From contig NZ_CP118269.1 of the NCBI RefSeq assembly GCF_030062155.1, forward strand, positions 310,001-374,000: a stretch of 64,000 nucleotides of DNA, in the 5' to 3' direction. The notes beneath the pieces were generated by a model that worked only from the letters and a program-made list of their open reading frames with translations, had not been told where the DNA came from and made no database searches. Positions 50,509-58,739 of the stretch are shown here, piece by piece. The position numbers were made by a program, and so were the translations under genes. Position 1 is the stretch's first letter. Every line of letters begins with the position of its first letter. Source of the DNA: Pantoea sp. Lij88 (GTDB lineage Bacteria > Pseudomonadota > Gammaproteobacteria > Enterobacterales > Enterobacteriaceae).

Positions 50509-51444
50509 ATGAGTGACAACATCAACCAGGAAATTACCTTCCGTAAGCTCAGTGTCTTCATGATGTTTATGAGCAAAGGGAATATTGCCCGCACGGCGGA
50601 AGCGCTGGAACTGAGCAGCGTCAGCGTGCATCGCGCGCTGCACACGCTGGAAGAGGGCATCGACTGCCCGCTGTTTATCCACAAGGGCCGCAATCTGGTG
50701 CCGCTGCCTGCCGCCTGGACGCTGCTGGACTACTGCCGTGACGTGACCACCCTGATGGGCAAAGGCATTGAAGAGGCGCGCAAGGTGGCGGGCATCGGCG
50801 GAGGCCGGCTGCGGCTCGGCACGCTCTATTCGCTGACGCTTGAAACCATTCCCCGGCTGATCATGGGCATGAAACTGCGCCGTCCCACGCTGGAACTCGA
50901 TCTCACTATGGGTTCGAATCAGATGCTGCTGAATATGCTGGAAGATGACGCGCTGGATGCCATTCTGATCGCCACCGATGAGGGCGAACTCAGTGATGCG
51001 CATTTCGATGTGATTCCGCTGTTTGAAGACCGGATCTTCCTGGCCGCACCGGCCGGAGAAACGCAGAAAGGAACCGGTACGGTGGATCTGCGCGATTATG
51101 CCGACCGTGATTTTGTTTCGCTGGCGGAGGGATTTGCCACCTATGCCGGTTCGCAGGAAGCGTTTCAGATTGCCGGGTTTGAACCGCGCAGGGTCACCCA
51201 TGTCAATGACATCTTCTCGATGATCAGTCTGGTGCAGGCGGGCGTTGGCCTGGCGCTGATTCCGGGACGGATGAAGAAAGTCTATGAAAACAACATCCAG
51301 TTGCTGACGCTCGCGGAGCCTTACCAGATGCGCCAGCAGATCTCGATTGTCTACTCACATCGCCGCGAACGGGATAATGACCTGCTGGCACTGGCGGCAG
51401 AAGGGCGGATGTATGCCCGCAGCCTTACTGACTCAGCCGTTTAG
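50509..51444 (+). CDS. mdcR: LysR-family regulator MdcR of malonate decarboxylase
   Basis: A 311-residue LysR-type activator. The helix-turn-helix covers about residues 20-45 (GNIARTAEALELSSVSVHRAL), followed by the linker helix and two-lobed effector domain. Sequence follows Klebsiella MdcR, which activates mdc with malonate and represses itself. I take ATG 50509 because MSDNINQEITFRKLSVF aligns with that protein; ATG 50482 is an alternative. It is convergent with mdcH, and the two coding regions overlap by 20 bases (51425-51444), so no terminator fits between them. Confidence 0.92.
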   Translation: MSDNINQEITFRKLSVFMMFMSKGNIARTAEALELSSVSVHRALHTLEEGIDCPLFIHKGRNLVPLPAAWTLLDYCRDVTTLMGKGIEEARKVAGIGGGRLRLGTLYSLTLETIPRLIMGMKLRRPTLELDLTMGSNQMLLNMLEDDALDAILIATDEGELSDAHFDVIPLFEDRIFLAAPAGETQKGTGTVDLRDYADRDFVSLAEGFATYAGSQEAFQIAGFEPRRVTHVNDIFSMISLVQAGVGLALIPGRMKKVYENNIQLLTLAEPYQMRQQISIVYSHRRERDNDLLALAAEGRMYARSLTDSAV

Positions 51445-52327
51445 CCAGATGCAGCGCCACTTCGACGCTGTTGCGCTCCAGACAGATTGCTTCGCCCTGC
51501 CAGTTCGCCTGCAGCGTCAGGCCGGTCAGCACATTGCCAGGCGGCATCTCAATCGCCAGCCGGGCATCGCGCTGGTTAGCGGAAACAATCGCGTCATTCC
51601 ACTGCACCGTGCGCGCCATATTGAAGGCGAGATCGTCGGCAATTTTCTCCGGCTCCCAAATCACGCGTGCGCTTGAGCCGCTGAGGTAGGCGCAATCGGG
51701 ACGGGAGAGGGTGACGGACTCAAACGCGCGAGCCAGTTCGGCGGCGGGCTTATCCAGCAGCGCGCAGTGCGATGGCACGCTCACCGCGAGTTTGATCGCT
51801 TTACTGGCACCGGCATCCAGCGCCTTCTGCGCCACCACCGCCATATCCTCGTCACGACCGGCAATCACAATCTGCGTTTCCGCATTTAAATTCGCAATGT
51901 AGGTGTTGCTGCCGGGCAGCAGTTTCTCCAGCTGGTTCAGCGTTAACCCGGTGATCGCGGTCAGGCCATATCCCTGCGGATACGCCTGCTCCATCAGATC
52001 GCCGCGCAGCGCAACCAGCCGGAGGGCGTCGCTGAAATCGAGCGCGCCAGCAATCACCGCAGCAGGAAATGCGCCAATCGACAGACCGCTGACGATATCC
52101 GGTTTCACACCACTACGTATCAGCTCGCGCGCCCAGGCGACACCAGAAATCAGCAGACAGAGCTGCACGGCGCGGGTGTGGCGCAGCGCCTCAACGCTGT
52201 CGAGCTGGTCGGTCTCGTCGCCCAGCACCGCACGCACATGGCTTACTATCACATCACCATCAGGCAGCTGCTGCAGCATGCCGGCACGCTGGGTGCCCTG
52301 GCCAGGAAAGGTAAAGAGTATTTTCAT
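51425..52327 (-). CDS. mdcH: malonyl-CoA:ACP transacylase MdcH
   Basis: A 300-residue FabD-like acyltransferase. FTFPGQGTQRAGML opens the protein, and the catalytic serine is Ser83 in SGLSIGAFPA; the partner His follows in VPSHCALLD. It loads malonyl onto MdcC from malonyl-CoA, priming the cycle. ATG 52327 overlaps the mdcG stop (ATGA); the long upstream extension of the frame belongs to mdcG DNA. It is the last gene of the mdc operon. Confidence 0.95.
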   Translation of the reverse strand: MKILFTFPGQGTQRAGMLQQLPDGDVIVSHVRAVLGDETDQLDSVEALRHTRAVQLCLLISGVAWARELIRSGVKPDIVSGLSIGAFPAAVIAGALDFSDALRLVALRGDLMEQAYPQGYGLTAITGLTLNQLEKLLPGSNTYIANLNAETQIVIAGRDEDMAVVAQKALDAGASKAIKLAVSVPSHCALLDKPAAELARAFESVTLSRPDCAYLSGSSARVIWEPEKIADDLAFNMARTVQWNDAIVSANQRDARLAIEMPPGNVLTGLTLQANWQGEAICLERNSVEVALHLAKRLSQ

Positions 52328-52941
52328 GGATTCTCCCTGCTCCAGGGTGAAGCGGTCAGTATCGGTCCGGTGTCGGTTTTTAACAGCACGCGTCCCTCGC
52401 GCAACCATTCGTTCAGGGCAAACGCGCCAGACGGCGTTTCCACCTGGGTGTCCACCCGGCAGCCCAGCGCGTCGGTCTCTGTCTGCCACCGTTGCAGCGC
52501 GTTACGGGGCAGTGGCTGCGGGGCGCGGAGGAGTAGATCCAGATCGCTGGCGGCATGCAGCGTGGGTCGCTGTGTCGCCAGCGCAAAAGCGGTGCTGCCG
52601 GTTATACCCCAGCACCACGGCCAGACGGTCTCGCTAAGCGCTATCGCCGCGCTGACCGGCGCATAAGCCGTAAAGGGCGACGCCAGCAGCAGAGTGCGGT
52701 CCGCCAGACTCTCTGGCGTCACCACCCGGAGAATATCGTCGGGGGCGATCCAGCCGGCGGCGCGCTGCTCGCGACGCTCACCACGCACGCCAATCGGGAT
52801 CAGGCCGGATTCACGGCGATCGCGCCGCACCACCACAGGCAGATCGGGATGCCAGAACGGGCTGACCCAGCTCTCTTTGATCGTCGCTAACGCGCTGCGG
52901 TTTCGCAGCCAGAGCAGATCGTGGGGGCGCGGCGCACTCAT
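52324..52941 (-). CDS. mdcG: malonate decarboxylase holo-ACP synthase MdcG
   Basis: A 205-residue nucleotidyltransferase-type enzyme that attaches the 2'-(5''-triphosphoribosyl)-3'-dephospho-CoA group, made by MdcB, to Ser25 of MdcC. Family segments are RPHDLLWL near the start and LHAASDLDLLLRAP, with the Asp pair of the nucleotidyltransferase site. It overlaps mdcH and begins one base after mdcF ends. Confidence 0.93.
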   Translation of the reverse strand: MSAPRPHDLLWLRNRSALATIKESWVSPFWHPDLPVVVRRDRRESGLIPIGVRGERREQRAAGWIAPDDILRVVTPESLADRTLLLASPFTAYAPVSAAIALSETVWPWCWGITGSTAFALATQRPTLHAASDLDLLLRAPQPLPRNALQRWQTETDALGCRVDTQVETPSGAFALNEWLREGRVLLKTDTGPILTASPWSRENP

Positions 52942-52942
52942 A

Positions 52943-53902
52943 TTACATTCCTGATGTCAGCGTAATGAACAACGGTAAAGATAAAATACACAGAATCGAG
53001 CTTAACAGCAGCACGGCTTCCGCATCGGGTGACTGCACGCCAAAGCGGTTGCCGAACACCACGCCGAAGAAACCGGCCGACAGCGCGATCATCAGGATAG
53101 CGGTGATCGCCACTGAACCGTTCAGCCCCAGCGCCAGCACCAGACTCCAGGCCACAAAGGGCTGAATCAGCAGCTTAGCAACCGTACCCACGCCGACGAC
53201 CGCGTTGAGTTTCAGCTGACGCGCGGAGAGGATCACGCCGGTCAGGAACAGCGCGGCAGCGGTGGCTGCCAGGCCCAGCGGTTTAATGGCTGAGATGACC
53301 AGCTCCGGTATTCTGACGCCCAGCGCTGACAGCACCACACCCAGCAACGGACCCAGGACGATCGGTTTCTTCAACGAGCGCCACATCAGTACCGGCAGCA
53401 TGGTCAGTGTCGACCCCACATTCTCACCGGCAATACGCGCTTTTTCCCGCTCCAGAATCAGCAGGCAGAATGGCGTCATCAGCACCGAGCCGCAGGCAAT
53501 TGAAACCGCCACAGAAAGCGAGGTTGATGAACCTTCTCCCAGTACGCTGCCCAGAATCGGCAGCCCCAGGGCGGCATAATTGGGTAAGGCGACCGTCAGT
53601 GTCATGACCGCCGCATCCTGAGGCGACTTTTTAAAGACGCGCGTCGCCAGGAAATAGATGGCTGCATAGGTTATCCACATCGCGCCGGTTAAGACCACAA
53701 TCAACGGCGACTGAGCCACGATGCCCGACCAGGGCGTCTGCACCGTCGCGCTGAACAGCGCGGCGGGCAGCGCAAAATCCATCACGAAAATATTGAGTAG
53801 TGAAACCTCTTTGTTATTGACCATTCCGGCCTTACCGGCCCAGAAACCCAGCAGCATAATGACAAAGATCGGAGCAAGGGCATGCACAATTATATAAATC
53901 AT
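52943..53902 (-). CDS. mdcF: malonate transporter MdcF (AEC family)
   Basis: A 319-residue auxin efflux carrier-type permease with about ten hydrophobic segments in two five-helix halves. ALPNYAALGLPILGSVLG is the characteristic region of the family. By position it matches mdcF of Klebsiella, the likely malonate uptake protein. AGGTGA precedes the ATG. The 129-base gap to mdcE is the largest in the operon. Confidence 0.9.
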   Translation of the reverse strand: MIYIIVHALAPIFVIMLLGFWAGKAGMVNNKEVSLLNIFVMDFALPAALFSATVQTPWSGIVAQSPLIVVLTGAMWITYAAIYFLATRVFKKSPQDAAVMTLTVALPNYAALGLPILGSVLGEGSSTSLSVAVSIACGSVLMTPFCLLILEREKARIAGENVGSTLTMLPVLMWRSLKKPIVLGPLLGVVLSALGVRIPELVISAIKPLGLAATAAALFLTGVILSARQLKLNAVVGVGTVAKLLIQPFVAWSLVLALGLNGSVAITAILMIALSAGFFGVVFGNRFGVQSPDAEAVLLLSSILCILSLPLFITLTSGM

Positions 53903-54031
53903 AAATCACCTGTATTTAAGAGAAAATTCTTTAAAAACAGCGATGTTTATAATTCTGAACACGGCCACTGCTCCGGGGCGCATTGAAGGATGCACCCCGT
54001 AAGACCGGTTTCGGCAGGTTTATTTTTTTAA

Positions 54032-54832
54032 TTACCAGGTCGCGCGCATACGTTCGCGAACCAGGGAAGAGCTGTGACGATTTGCCGCGCCAAGGCGGTT
54101 TTTCAGCGTGGGATCCTGACGTGCGTCGCTGATCGCCTTGTGCAGCGCAATCTCAACCATCGCCACATCCGCATCAGAGGGCGCATCAGGATTCGCGACG
54201 TTCAGCAGATCGGAGAGCAGGCCCAGCGTGGCGAAGTTATTCACGTCGTACGCCATCGGTGGAATGGTGGCGGCCAGTTTTTCCAGCGCTTCCACTGAAC
54301 GCAGCGTAATCCGCGCCGCCGACGCTTTACCCATGGCATGTACCAGCACGCCCTGATCGTTAAGCGCAATCAGACGGCTGGCCTGATAACCGTGTGCCAG
54401 GAACGCACCGGACATCGCTTTGCCGACAATCAGGCCAATCACCGGATGCCCGTCAAGACGTGCGCTGGCATACGCGCCCGCCGCGCCCGCCAGCGCCTGA
54501 TGAATACCAAATGCCTCTTCGCGGCGGCCATAGGCCTGACTCGGCACGTCGATCACCGCCACAATCGGCCGCTTCACGGCGCTGTTTTTGTCGGCTTCGC
54601 GCGTCTCATTCACCACTTTCGCCAGCGTCCAGCCTTCGAGGAGACCGACTTCACCCTGCGCGGCGCGCGGATAGTGGTTTTGCGCATCGGGCACGACGGC
54701 GATAAAGCGGACGTTTTCGCCATTAAGCTGGCCGTCAGCCACCTGAACAGAGGCGCACAGGCCATCAGGGCGCTGCGCATGGGGTGCAAGTTTTTCCAGC
54801 CAGGTTGCACCGCGGCTGCTTGTCTGCGTCAT
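54032..54832 (-). CDS. mdcE: malonate decarboxylase gamma subunit MdcE
   Basis: A 266-residue crotonase/carboxyltransferase-fold subunit that acts with MdcD to decarboxylate malonyl-S-ACP to acetyl-S-ACP. Typical segments are VIDVPSQAYGRREEAFGIHQALAG in two adjoining parts and VGKAMSGAFLAHGYQA, which forms the oxyanion region. It overlaps mdcD by one base (TAATG). Confidence 0.95.
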   Translation of the reverse strand: MTQTSSRGATWLEKLAPHAQRPDGLCASVQVADGQLNGENVRFIAVVPDAQNHYPRAAQGEVGLLEGWTLAKVVNETREADKNSAVKRPIVAVIDVPSQAYGRREEAFGIHQALAGAAGAYASARLDGHPVIGLIVGKAMSGAFLAHGYQASRLIALNDQGVLVHAMGKASAARITLRSVEALEKLAATIPPMAYDVNNFATLGLLSDLLNVANPDAPSDADVAMVEIALHKAISDARQDPTLKNRLGAANRHSSSLVRERMRATW

Positions 54833-55665
54833 TATTTCTCCTCCCGGGCGAAAAGCTGTTTAATCTGCGCGGTGTCCGCCTGCTGGCGCGTGTCGAACTG
54901 CGTCAGCCGTGACAGGAAATCGGCATAGTTATCGCTGCGGTGCTGCGCCGGAACGCCTCTGGCTATAAAGTCATGCATCGCGGTTTTCACGGCGTTGATG
55001 CCGTCATCCACCAGCGCATCGACCAGGCCGCTGGCGTAGCGGATTTCGCCGCCGGTCATGCTCCAGATAAACGGACGATCGTGCGAGTCATACTCTTCAA
55101 TGCCCGCTTCCTGCTCAATCACCTGCGGGCCGTTCAGTCCCAGACGGGCTTCACGCGTCACGATCAGGTAGCTGCAGAGCGCGGCGGCGATAGACATCCC
55201 GCCGAAGCAGCCAACGGTGCCGCTGACGATGCCGATCACCGGGGTGTAGCGGCGCAGATCAACAATCGCCGCATGAATATCGGCAATCGCCGCCAGTCCG
55301 AGGTTCGCCTCCTGTAACCGCACGCCGCCGGTTTCCAGGCAGAGCACCGCCTGAGTCGGGATACCGTTGCGGTTGTCTTCTGCCGCCAGCTCCAGCGCCG
55401 CCGCCATTTTTGCCCCGGAGACTTCGCCCATGCTGCCGCCCTGGAAGGTGCCTTCGATGGCAATCACCACCGCAGACTGACCGTTCAGCGTGCCGCGCGC
55501 CACGACCATGCCGTCATCTGACTGAGGCACCACGCCCTGCGGGGCCAGCCACGGCGACATGATGCCCTCAAAGGGATCAAGCAGTTCGCGATAGCTGCCT
55601 GCATCCAGCAGCGCATGGGCGCGTTCACGGGCCCGTAATTCAATAAAACTGGCATCGTTACGCAT
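54832..55665 (-). CDS. mdcD: malonate decarboxylase beta subunit MdcD
   Basis: A 277-residue carboxyltransferase-fold subunit, partner of MdcE in malonyl-S-ACP decarboxylation. Hallmarks are CLETGGVRLQEANLGLAAIA and GIVSGTVGCFGGMSIAAALC, the latter holding the acyl-CoA site. It overlaps mdcC by eight bases and mdcE by one. Confidence 0.95.
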   Translation of the reverse strand: MRNDASFIELRARERAHALLDAGSYRELLDPFEGIMSPWLAPQGVVPQSDDGMVVARGTLNGQSAVVIAIEGTFQGGSMGEVSGAKMAAALELAAEDNRNGIPTQAVLCLETGGVRLQEANLGLAAIADIHAAIVDLRRYTPVIGIVSGTVGCFGGMSIAAALCSYLIVTREARLGLNGPQVIEQEAGIEEYDSHDRPFIWSMTGGEIRYASGLVDALVDDGINAVKTAMHDFIARGVPAQHRSDNYADFLSRLTQFDTRQQADTAQIKQLFAREEK

Positions 55666-55957
55666 GGCTCACCTCTTCAAAAACCTGTTCAATACGGATA
55701 CGCGCCACGCCGGGTGTCGCCCCGAAATCGTGAATAATCATCTTTCCGGCAGGCAGGCCGTTGATTAAATTCAGGCGGTCAAACAGCGCTTTCCAGCGGG
55801 CGTCGCTGTTATCCAGTGAGGTGGTGATATCGATGTTCAGTGTCTGGCCTTCAGTTGCGGTGTACAGCACTTCCATATCACCGGAACCAACGACCCCGGC
55901 CAGCGCTCTGCCACTGAGCAGGCGGTTAGCAGGTAGAGATAATGTGATGTGTTCCAT
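55658..55957 (-). CDS. mdcC: malonate decarboxylase acyl carrier protein MdcC
   Basis: A 99-residue acyl carrier subunit. The serine that carries the triphosphoribosyl-dephospho-CoA group is Ser25 in VVGSGDMEVLY, the same position as in Klebsiella MdcC. Acetyl and malonyl groups ride on this cofactor during the cycle. It lies between mdcB and mdcD with an eight-base overlap to mdcD. Confidence 0.96.
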   Translation of the reverse strand: MEHITLSLPANRLLSGRALAGVVGSGDMEVLYTATEGQTLNIDITTSLDNSDARWKALFDRLNLINGLPAGKMIIHDFGATPGVARIRIEQVFEEVSHA

Positions 55958-55965
55958 AATGGCCT

Positions 55966-56826
55966 CTAAAAATAAGTATGTTCAGGCGAACAGACCCGAT
56001 CGATAAACAGCGTCGCGGCCAGCAGGTCGGCGGCCCCGCCAGGCGAGGCGTTGAGCGCCAGCATCCGGCGATCGAGCTGCGCCAGCGCCACCTGACCGGC
56101 GGCAGTGCGGCAGCCGCCCGCCAGCAGCACGGCGCGTGCTCCCTGCTGCATGGCATTCAGTCCGTCCATGCCGGCACGTGACAGCACGCAGGTATCGCTG
56201 AGCGAGGTCATGATCGCCATCAGGGCATCCAGCCGGGCTTCGCTTTCACTGGCACCGACTGCCCGGCTGGTCAGCAACTGCGGCAGCGCCAGCTTCATCA
56301 CGTGAGGAAACGCCTGTTGCGCCTCTTCGCGTGCGCCGGGCACCCGGTAGCGGTGCGTCGCTTTTAACCCTTTGCTGAACACTCTGGGGGCGCGGCTGTC
56401 GGGCAGCGTTGCCAGTGCGGCAGCGGTGCGGGTCAGGTGGTCAGCACTCGCTGCGCCACCCTGCATCGCTGCGGCACTTACCAGTAATCCCAGCGCCCAG
56501 ATCGCGCCCCGATGGGTGTTCACGCCGCCGGTTGCCGTCATCATCTGCTGTTCGCCGTCGCGGCCCAGCCGACCCACCGTTTCGCGCAGGGCGATATCGG
56601 CGGGACGCAGCCAGCTGTGACGGGCCAGCGCCAGAAAGGTCGGCATCAGGCTGTGAGCGGAACGCTCCATCAGCGCCAGCGTCAGATCCCGATGTGCGCC
56701 GTTTCCCCGACTGTCTACCAGACCCGGCTTCGGGCTCAGGCGTGCTTCATCGATCAGACAATCGCGCGCCACCGTCGCCAGCTGACTGGCCTGAGACTCG
56801 GCATGGGTCTGTGACAGGTGTTTCAT
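55966..56826 (-). CDS. mdcB: triphosphoribosyl-dephospho-CoA synthase MdcB
   Basis: A 286-residue CitG-type enzyme that makes the MdcC prosthetic group precursor from ATP and dephospho-CoA. Family motifs are RLSPKPGLVDSRGNGAHRD, close to CitG, then ATGGVNTHRGAIWALGLL and DTCVLSRAGMDGL. Its start overlaps the mdcA stop by one base. Confidence 0.95.
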   Translation of the reverse strand: MKHLSQTHAESQASQLATVARDCLIDEARLSPKPGLVDSRGNGAHRDLTLALMERSAHSLMPTFLALARHSWLRPADIALRETVGRLGRDGEQQMMTATGGVNTHRGAIWALGLLVSAAAMQGGAASADHLTRTAAALATLPDSRAPRVFSKGLKATHRYRVPGAREEAQQAFPHVMKLALPQLLTSRAVGASESEARLDALMAIMTSLSDTCVLSRAGMDGLNAMQQGARAVLLAGGCRTAAGQVALAQLDRRMLALNASPGGAADLLAATLFIDRVCSPEHTYF

Positions 56827-58481
56827 TACCAGCTCCGGAATTTAGCAGGCGGGTTGTACAGGCCATCTGACCATTCAACCAGGTCAGCGACGCTGCCCGC
56901 AGCCAGCAGTGAACGGGTGGCGTCGGAGCGGCGGATACCCATATCTTCCGGGTAGACCACTTTGCCGCTTTTACGCAGGGCAGCGACGCGGGCGGCATCC
57001 ACGCCCAGACCGATATCGGTGATCCCGGCGACCGCGGCGACCATGGCGCGACGCTCTTCAGGGCTTTCTGCACGATAGAGATAGGCGATGCCTTCCTCGG
57101 TCAGCACGTGCGTGACGTCATCGCCGTAGATCATTACCGGGGCCAGCGGCATACCGGAGGATTTCGCCACTTCAACGGCATCAAGCGTTTCAACGAAGGT
57201 CGGTTTCGCACCGGCCTGGAAGGTCTCGACCATCTGCACCACCAGTTTTTTACCGCGCTGCATCGGGTCTGGCTCGGTGATCATATTCAGCCAGGCAGGC
57301 GTGGCGTGACGGCGGCCATGGGGATCGTGACCCATATTGGGCGCGCCACCGAAGCCGGAGAGACGACCACGGGTGACGGTCGAGGAGTTCGCCAGACCAT
57401 CGACCTGCAGGGTGGCACCGATAAACATATCGACCGCGTACTGACCGGCCAGCTGGCAGAAGGCGCGGTTAGATCGCATCGAACCGTCACTGCCGGTAAA
57501 GAAGATGTCGGGACGGGCGCGGATATACTCTTCCATCCCCAGCTCGCCGCCGAAGCAGTGCACGCTCTCCACCCAGCCGCTCTCAATCGCCGGGATCAGC
57601 GTCGGATGCGGGTTCAGCGCCCAGTGCTTACAGATTTTGCCTTTCAGGCCGAGCTGTTCGCCGTAGGTGGGCAGCAGCAGTTCGATGGCGGCGGTGTTAA
57701 AGCCGATACCGTGGTTGAGTGACTGCACCTGATGTTCGGCGTAGATGCCTTTAATCGCCATCATCGCCATCAGGATGTGCTCCTGCTTAATCAGGCGCGG
57801 ATCGCGGGTAAACAGCGGTTCGATAAAGAAGGGTTTGTCAGCCACCACGATGTAGTCGATCCAGGAACCGGGAATATCGACGCGCGGCAGGTCGGTTTCG
57901 TCATCGACCAGTTCATTGACCTGGGCTATCACGATACCGTCACGAAACGCGGCGGCTTCCACCAGCGCCGGGGTATCTTCGGTACTCGGGCCGGTATAGA
58001 GGTTGCCTTTGCGGTCGGCTTTATAGCCGGCAATCAGCGCCACATTCGGGCTGAGGTCAACGTAGAGACGGGAATAGAGTTCGATATAGGTGTGGATCGC
58101 GCCGATTTCCAGCTGACCATCCTGCAACAGCTGGGACATGCGCAGGCTCTGCGGACCGGAGAAAGAGAAGTCGAGTTTGCGGGCGATGCCTTTTTCAAAA
58201 ATATCGAGATGTTCGCTGCGGCCGACGCTGGGCATAATCATATGCAGGTCGTGAATCTTTGACGGATTCACCGCCGCCAGGGTGCGGGATAAAAAGTCCG
58301 CCTGCTTCTGGTTATTCCCTTCGAGCACCACGCGGTCGCCCGGTGCAATTAACTGTTCAAATGCTTCAACGGCTCTTTCTGCAGGAATGACTTTGCCATC
58401 AAGGGGAAAGGAGGCCATACGACGCGCTTTTTCACTGCGGCGTGTGTTCCACTCCCGGGCAGGCGATTGGCCTGTGTTCAT
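56826..58481 (-). CDS. mdcA: malonate decarboxylase alpha subunit MdcA
   Basis: A 551-residue CoA-transferase-like subunit that exchanges acetyl for malonyl on MdcC (acetyl-S-ACP:malonate ACP transferase). It has VVLEGNNQKQADFLSR near residue 60, NVALIAGYKADRKGNLYTGP, and GFGGAPNMGHDPHGRRHATP. GGAGG precedes the ATG. It is the first gene of mdcABCDEFGH and must have the operon promoter upstream, in the 258-base gap before the glpD end. Confidence 0.97.
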   Translation of the reverse strand: MNTGQSPAREWNTRRSEKARRMASFPLDGKVIPAERAVEAFEQLIAPGDRVVLEGNNQKQADFLSRTLAAVNPSKIHDLHMIMPSVGRSEHLDIFEKGIARKLDFSFSGPQSLRMSQLLQDGQLEIGAIHTYIELYSRLYVDLSPNVALIAGYKADRKGNLYTGPSTEDTPALVEAAAFRDGIVIAQVNELVDDETDLPRVDIPGSWIDYIVVADKPFFIEPLFTRDPRLIKQEHILMAMMAIKGIYAEHQVQSLNHGIGFNTAAIELLLPTYGEQLGLKGKICKHWALNPHPTLIPAIESGWVESVHCFGGELGMEEYIRARPDIFFTGSDGSMRSNRAFCQLAGQYAVDMFIGATLQVDGLANSSTVTRGRLSGFGGAPNMGHDPHGRRHATPAWLNMITEPDPMQRGKKLVVQMVETFQAGAKPTFVETLDAVEVAKSSGMPLAPVMIYGDDVTHVLTEEGIAYLYRAESPEERRAMVAAVAGITDIGLGVDAARVAALRKSGKVVYPEDMGIRRSDATRSLLAAGSVADLVEWSDGLYNPPAKFRSW

Positions 58482-58540
58482 TTCAACCTCCGGATTTGAA
58501 TCGCTCTTTTGACGTTTATGCTGCGGGAAGTCTGAGCTTT

Positions 58541-58562
58541 CTTAAAACGGTGTTCAATTAAG
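58541..58562 (-). promoter_or_regulatory. candidate MdcR site upstream of mdcA
   Basis: The inverted repeat CTTAA-N12-TTAAG lies 60-80 bases before the mdcA start, in an AT-rich stretch and at a position typical for LysR activators. The arms are short, so this is a weak prediction. Confidence 0.3.
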
Positions 58563-58691
58563 CAAAAAAGCGGAACGTTAGATTTAAGGTAACGATGGTG
58601 AGCGGGGGGATGGATGCGTGACGCGGTGAGTTCAGGGGGCAAAAGAGGAGGTAAAAGTGACGGCGGTGAACATTTGTGGCCGGTCAGCAGA

Positions 58692-58720
58692 CAATAAAAA
58701 AGCAGGCCGGAGCCTGCTTT
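58692..58720 (-). terminator. glpD terminator
   Basis: On the minus strand AAAGCAGGC-N4-GCCTGCTTT (58720-58699) is followed by TTTTATT (58698-58692), a canonical terminator 20 bases after the glpD stop. Confidence 0.92.
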
Positions 58721-58739
58721 CTGATCGGTTACTGCCCGC

